Assembly (NCBI GenBank): GCA_017480185.1
Contig: JAFVBC010000032.1
Location: forward strand, 1 to 38,991
DNA: 38,991 nt
DNA from: Bacteroidales bacterium
Lineage (GTDB): Bacteria; Bacteroidota; Bacteroidia; Bacteroidales; P3
Reading direction: 5' to 3'
A model generated the notes under the pieces. That model was given only the letters and a program-made list of their open reading frames with translations. It ran no database searches and had not been told where the DNA came from. A program made the position numbers and the translations under genes. Every line of letters starts with the position of its first letter. Position 1 is the stretch's first letter. Positions 35,689 through 38,991 of the stretch are shown here, in pieces.

Positions 35689-36899
35689 AACGTAGCATAC
35701 TGCTTATTACACTTCCACTCATTCTGCTTTGCTCTTGCCACAAGAACAACAAGATGTTCGACCCCCGACAGGTTGATTTCTCGGTGGCTTACGATCCACT
35801 TTTCGACGGGCAACTTTACCCATCGCTCATACTTGGGCTCAACAACGCCAGTGCCGATAGCCGACAGGCCACCTTTGAGATTTCACTCACGGCTCCTCGC
35901 GACAACTGTGTGCTTCGTGTGGTGGTTGACTCATCGTCGCTCAATTACGTAACCATCTTTCAAGAAGTGCTGCCTCACCATGGTCAAACCTACACCTTTA
36001 CGCCAACGCTTAAGTGGAAGTACGACCAGTTGCGCAAGTTGCGTCAGGTGGGGGCTGTAGACCTCACCTTTACCCTTTTTCTTAACGATGAAGAAGTAGA
36101 TGTGAAGAACCTTCACCTCAACTACCGTACCGTCAACGAGTGTCCGCTGTCGTTGAGGGCAAACGGACAAACGGTCGACTATCGTTGGCTGTTTGCAGCC
36201 TACGTCAACGAAGATCATCCCGTAATAGAACAGATACTTACCGAGGTAATTGAGCAGGGCAATGTGTCGAGGTTGGCTGGGTATCAAGGCACAGAAGCCG
36301 AGGTTAATAAGCAGGTATTTGCCATTTGGTATTATGTGCTCAATCGTGGCATCACCTATTCATCCATCAGTTGCACATCCAATCCATCGCCCAATGCCAA
36401 TGTGCAGCACATTCGTTTCTTTGACGAGGTGTACAACACACGTCAGGCCAACTGCATAGATGCCTGTGTGTTTTTCGCATCAATACTACGCAAGATTGGC
36501 ATAAAACCAGTGATTTTTGTCGAGCCTTGCCATGCCTATCTGGGCTATTATTCCGACAAAAAACGCCGTCATCTACATCTGTTGGAAACCACCATCACGT
36601 CGTGGGTCAACTTCCCAGAACTCGACAAGGCAGTTGATTCCGAGGGCATGCTTGACAGTGTGCGCTATCAAAAAGTGGAGAAATACCTCTCGGCCAAGGA
36701 TATAAAACGCTATGCCGATGGCAAACTACCCTACGACGAATTGAAACGTGTTGTAGCGCAAAGCCTTTTTGATAAGGCTGCCGACTACGACCGCGAGACA
36801 TACAATGCCAACCGCAAGCTGTTTACCGACACCTCGGCCATGACCTATCAGCAACTTGACATAGAACAATTGCGTCGCAACGTGCAACCGATCAACTAA
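35685..36899 (+). CDS. Transglutaminase-like lipoprotein
   Basis: 404 residues from the ATG at 35685, overlapping the ruvC stop by 4 nt; a start at 35646 would lie inside ruvC. The N-terminus MKRSILLITLPLILLCSC is a lipoprotein signal (Cys at 16 or 18). An N-terminal beta domain is followed by a transglutaminase-like core: NCIDACVFFASILRKIGIK with the probable nucleophile C257, then EPCHAYLGYY with H283. Such domains cleave or form isopeptide bonds; the substrate is unknown. It ends the long plus-strand operon. Confidence 0.82.
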   Translation: MKRSILLITLPLILLCSCHKNNKMFDPRQVDFSVAYDPLFDGQLYPSLILGLNNASADSRQATFEISLTAPRDNCVLRVVVDSSSLNYVTIFQEVLPHHGQTYTFTPTLKWKYDQLRKLRQVGAVDLTFTLFLNDEEVDVKNLHLNYRTVNECPLSLRANGQTVDYRWLFAAYVNEDHPVIEQILTEVIEQGNVSRLAGYQGTEAEVNKQVFAIWYYVLNRGITYSSISCTSNPSPNANVQHIRFFDEVYNTRQANCIDACVFFASILRKIGIKPVIFVEPCHAYLGYYSDKKRRHLHLLETTITSWVNFPELDKAVDSEGMLDSVRYQKVEKYLSAKDIKRYADGKLPYDELKRVVAQSLFDKAADYDRETYNANRKLFTDTSAMTYQQLDIEQLRRNVQPIN

Positions 36900-36932
36900 T
36901 CTGCTGTTGGTAAGAGCAGACTAAAAGAGGCT

Positions 36933-36976
36933 AAAATGTGCGCCCCGTTGCCATACGGCAACGGGGCGCACATTTT
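36933..36976. terminator. Strong bidirectional terminator hairpin
   Basis: A perfect 20-bp stem (36933-36952 with 36957-36976) with a 4-nt loop and A/T ends (AAAA...TTTT) lies between convergent genes. It therefore can terminate the plus-strand Bat-to-transglutaminase run and the minus-strand caspase-like gene. A smaller CTGCT/AGCAG hairpin precedes it at 36901-36919. Confidence 0.9.
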
Positions 36977-37005
36977 CTATACGTAACTTGCGTGGGTCGT
37001 GTGGC

Positions 37006-38790
37006 TTATTTCAGTTTCAGCTGTTTCCACTCGATGATGTACTTGCCATCCACAAAACCGCTCACCTCTTGCCATTTGCCCTGCAAAGCCGACTCCTTGT
37101 TGACGTTGCGTTGCACGCTTTCGTAGATGTCGCCGTAGGTCAAATTGTCGTTCTGACCAGCCTGTGCTTTAATCTCTTTGAGCAGGAAATAGGTCATAAA
37201 CCCGTGGTGTTGAGTGTCGTAGGCAAAGGCGGTCTTGTTGTAAGCGGCTGCCAACAGCACAATAGCGTCGCTATTCTTATTGGCTTTGCGTTTAGCTTTT
37301 TTGCCGTTGTTGTCTTGGAAAGGCAACTTGTCGGCACGAAGCATGGGCTTGTCGGTTCGGTCGCGTCCGTCAAAACTGGCATCCACAATCAACGTCAGAC
37401 GGTTGATAGGGTAGAGGTTGCGTTTATCTTTGCCGCGCAGCATCGAGCAAAGCGTGTCGATGGCAATGCACTGTGCTGTCAGACGGTTCATTTCTTTCTT
37501 GCTTAAGGTGATGTCGTGCAGGTTGGAACCATCGGCTGATTGGTTGCTTTTCTTCTTCAGCGAGCACCCTTTCTTGGCTTTGCCCTGCAGAGCAGCTATA
37601 CCGTCGGCATTGATGCTGTTGGGTAGCAGGTAGGCCTGTCCGTCGTGCCCCACGATGCCATGACCAGCAAAGTACACATAGATGTCGGCCACCTCGGGTT
37701 GCACGTTAGCCCCTTTGCCTGCCACCGCTTGCGACAAGTCGGTGAGCCACTTAATGCCGTCGTTGATGATGGTGGCTTTCGAAGCGTTGTGTAGCACTTT
37801 AACCTGCCGTTCTGGTACGCCAACCGAACGCACAAAATATTGTTTCAATATGTCGCCATCGTTGGCTGCGTATGGCACAGTGGGTAGAAACGTGTTGTCG
37901 TAGTCTTCGTTGGCAATAATCAGCACGTAGGCGTTGTCGTAGGTCTGCATGGTGAGCGGAATGTTGAAGTCAACATACTCATCCTGTATCTTATCGGCCG
38001 TCATGGTCTGTATGCGTTCGCTAAAAGCGTCGTGCACAATCAGTTCGATGCTCGAACGGCGCAATTGTGCCCCAGTGTCGCTAAACGATTGTGTGATAAT
38101 CTTCCAATCGTTGGCCGTGCGTTGCAGGTTGCGCACATCGTTTTCCAAAAACTGTTTGATAGATTGGGCACGTATGTAGGCCAATTGAGCGTTGTTGCGA
38201 ATGCCTGTCTTGGTGTCGACCGAGATGCGTATGTCCTCGCCGTTGAATGTTACAGGGCAGTAGCGAAAATCGCCATATTCTCCCTTATAGGGTATCACCC
38301 CTACAAACTCGGTACCATCGGTGGTGGAGTGGATGCGCACCGACACATGCTTTCCTGCGCGGAAGATGTCGTCCATCATCGTCTCGACAAATGTCTTTGT
38401 CAGCGTGCAGATGGCACGGCAACTATTCGAACTGTCCCACGCATACATTCCCAGAGCATAATCGTCGGTTATGCCCTCCAGGTGGCGACAGTTGTAACTG
38501 ATGTTGTAAACAAGATTCAATTCGGCCGATCCGTCCTCTTTCTGACCTTCGGCCAACGAGGTGCGCACGCTTATCTTCGTCTCATCATATAGTTTCTGAT
38601 TGTTGGGCAACGATGTAAGCATCTGTTGAGCACGCTTTTGCATCTCCTTTTGGCGTGCTTTCACGTCTTGATTCAGATACTCTATTATTGCTTCGTGGTA
38701 TTGCTTATTGAGCGACACCTCGCCCTCTTGGGCACACACCACCGCCGACAGCATTGCGCACATCAGCGTCAGAAAAAGTTTTCTCATCAT
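37006..38790 (-). CDS. Caspase-fold (C14-like) exported protein with Ser at the Cys position
   Basis: About 594 residues from ATG 38790 (a second ATG follows at once). A signal peptide ends in VVCAQ. Residues about 148-255 look OmpA-like (VRIHSTTDGTEF, NNAQLAYIRAQSIKQFL, AQLRRSSIELIV). A caspase p20-like domain begins near 286 (YVLIIANEDYDN, YAANDGDILKQYF), and the histidine motif YFAGHG has H377. The motif expected to be DACFSG reads DASFDG, with serine 472 (codon AGT). An insertion rich in Lys/Gly lies between His and Ser. With Cys absent, cysteine-protease activity is doubtful; it may be a pseudo-enzyme. No partner gene is adjacent. The exported location and the OmpA-like region suggest a periplasmic or envelope role, which is inference. 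Confidence 0.85.
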   Translation of the reverse strand: MMRKLFLTLMCAMLSAVVCAQEGEVSLNKQYHEAIIEYLNQDVKARQKEMQKRAQQMLTSLPNNQKLYDETKISVRTSLAEGQKEDGSAELNLVYNISYNCRHLEGITDDYALGMYAWDSSNSCRAICTLTKTFVETMMDDIFRAGKHVSVRIHSTTDGTEFVGVIPYKGEYGDFRYCPVTFNGEDIRISVDTKTGIRNNAQLAYIRAQSIKQFLENDVRNLQRTANDWKIITQSFSDTGAQLRRSSIELIVHDAFSERIQTMTADKIQDEYVDFNIPLTMQTYDNAYVLIIANEDYDNTFLPTVPYAANDGDILKQYFVRSVGVPERQVKVLHNASKATIINDGIKWLTDLSQAVAGKGANVQPEVADIYVYFAGHGIVGHDGQAYLLPNSINADGIAALQGKAKKGCSLKKKSNQSADGSNLHDITLSKKEMNRLTAQCIAIDTLCSMLRGKDKRNLYPINRLTLIVDASFDGRDRTDKPMLRADKLPFQDNNGKKAKRKANKNSDAIVLLAAAYNKTAFAYDTQHHGFMTYFLLKEIKAQAGQNDNLTYGDIYESVQRNVNKESALQGKWQEVSGFVDGKYIIEWKQLKLK

Positions 38791-38820
38791 TGAAAAAAAT
38801 ATTGTCGAGTTACGAGATTG

Positions 38821-38828
38821 CAAATTTA
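38821..38828 (-). promoter_or_regulatory. -7 box for the caspase-like gene
   Basis: On the minus strand this reads TAAATTTG, matching TAnnTTTG, 31 nt before the ATG at 38790. It argues against the longer frame starting at 38823. Confidence 0.5.
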
Positions 38829-38919
38829 CACATTATTTCCGAATGAATGTTATATATTCTTAATATAAGCGAGCCTCACAAGGCACCGCCATTGTGGGTG
38901 TCAAACAGGGAGCAAGTAG

Positions 38920-38991
38920 GGGTCAAGTAAGGCCGTTCTTCAGTCGTTCTTCAGTTGTTCTTCAGTCAACGACTGAAGAACAACTGAAGAA
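38920..38991. repeat. Dispersed 11-nt-unit palindromic repeat, copy 4 (cut by window end)
   Basis: A 49-nt left arm (38920-38968), centre at 38969, and 22 nt of right arm before the window ends. The left arm reads GTCAAGTAAGGCC then GTTCTTCAGTC, GTTCTTCAGTT and GTTCTTCAGTCA. It lies upstream of the caspase-like gene. Confidence 0.9.

Noticed and set aside
38788..38823. Longer start for the caspase-like gene at 38823
   Set aside because: The extension overlaps the predicted -7 box at 38821-38828 and would precede the signal peptide with an unlikely leader; the ATG at 38790 gives a normal signal peptide.
212..38991. The four palindromic repeats as a CRISPR array
   Set aside because: Copies are many kilobases apart with no regular spacers and no cas genes, so they are dispersed elements.

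Overview
This window is a stretch of a Bacteroidales-type chromosome (phylum Bacteroidota). The evidence is the complete Bat (aerotolerance) operon order, a protein with a type IX secretion C-terminal sorting domain, BspA-like leucine-rich repeat proteins, a DUF2723 membrane protein, an F0 a-subunit with an N-terminal signal peptide and extension, and Bacteroidetes-style promoters (-7 TAnnTTTG, in two cases with a -33 TTTG 18 nt upstream). I cannot name the genus. No phage, transposase, integrase or CRISPR array is visible.

Layout. 1-530: no gene; GC-rich inverted repeats, the first copy of a long palindromic repeat, and a clear promoter for arcA. 531-4948: arginine deiminase, then a large DUF2723 (TMEM260/O-mannosyltransferase-like) membrane protein. 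4978-9339: a tight run of a ribbon-helix-helix-like small protein, atpB, pgk and a YgiQ-type radical SAM protein; atpB is not followed by the other ATP synthase genes. 9398-12590 (minus strand): hutH, a coiled-coil zinc-ribbon protein and a Nif3-family protein. 12921-15722: two tandem paralogous secreted BspA-like proteins with an unusual 8-residue D-T repeat tract. 16001-19748 (minus): M13 metallopeptidase lipoprotein, ribosomal protein L25 and PRPP synthetase. 19906-19988: tRNA-Leu(CAA). 20051-24648 (minus): tyrS and a 1077-residue T9SS-exported beta-propeller-like protein. 25096-36899 (plus): one long run of closely packed genes: MoxR ATPase, DUF58, a DUF4381-like protein, BatA, BatB, BatC, BatD, BatE, then a WG-repeat protein, an RseC/MucC-like protein, RuvC and a transglutaminase-like lipoprotein, with several ATGA-type overlaps. 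37006-38790 (minus): a caspase-fold protein whose catalytic cysteine position is serine.

The most unusual feature is a dispersed palindromic repeat, present four times (212-310, 15736-15834, 24855-24953 and 38920 to the window end). It is built from mirrored tandem copies of an 11-nt unit close to GTTCTTCAGTN. Copy 2 is a perfect inverted repeat with 49-nt arms. Arm lengths across copies are 38, 49 or 60 nt, that is, they differ in steps of 11. All four lie at borders between transcription units. No mobilising gene is in the window.

Functionally, most of the window is core metabolism, translation and envelope biology. The best candidates for something undescribed are the 11-nt-quantised palindrome family, the Cys-to-Ser caspase-like protein with an OmpA-like N-terminal region, the isolated atpB coupled to a putative DNA-binding protein, and the D-T repeat tracts.
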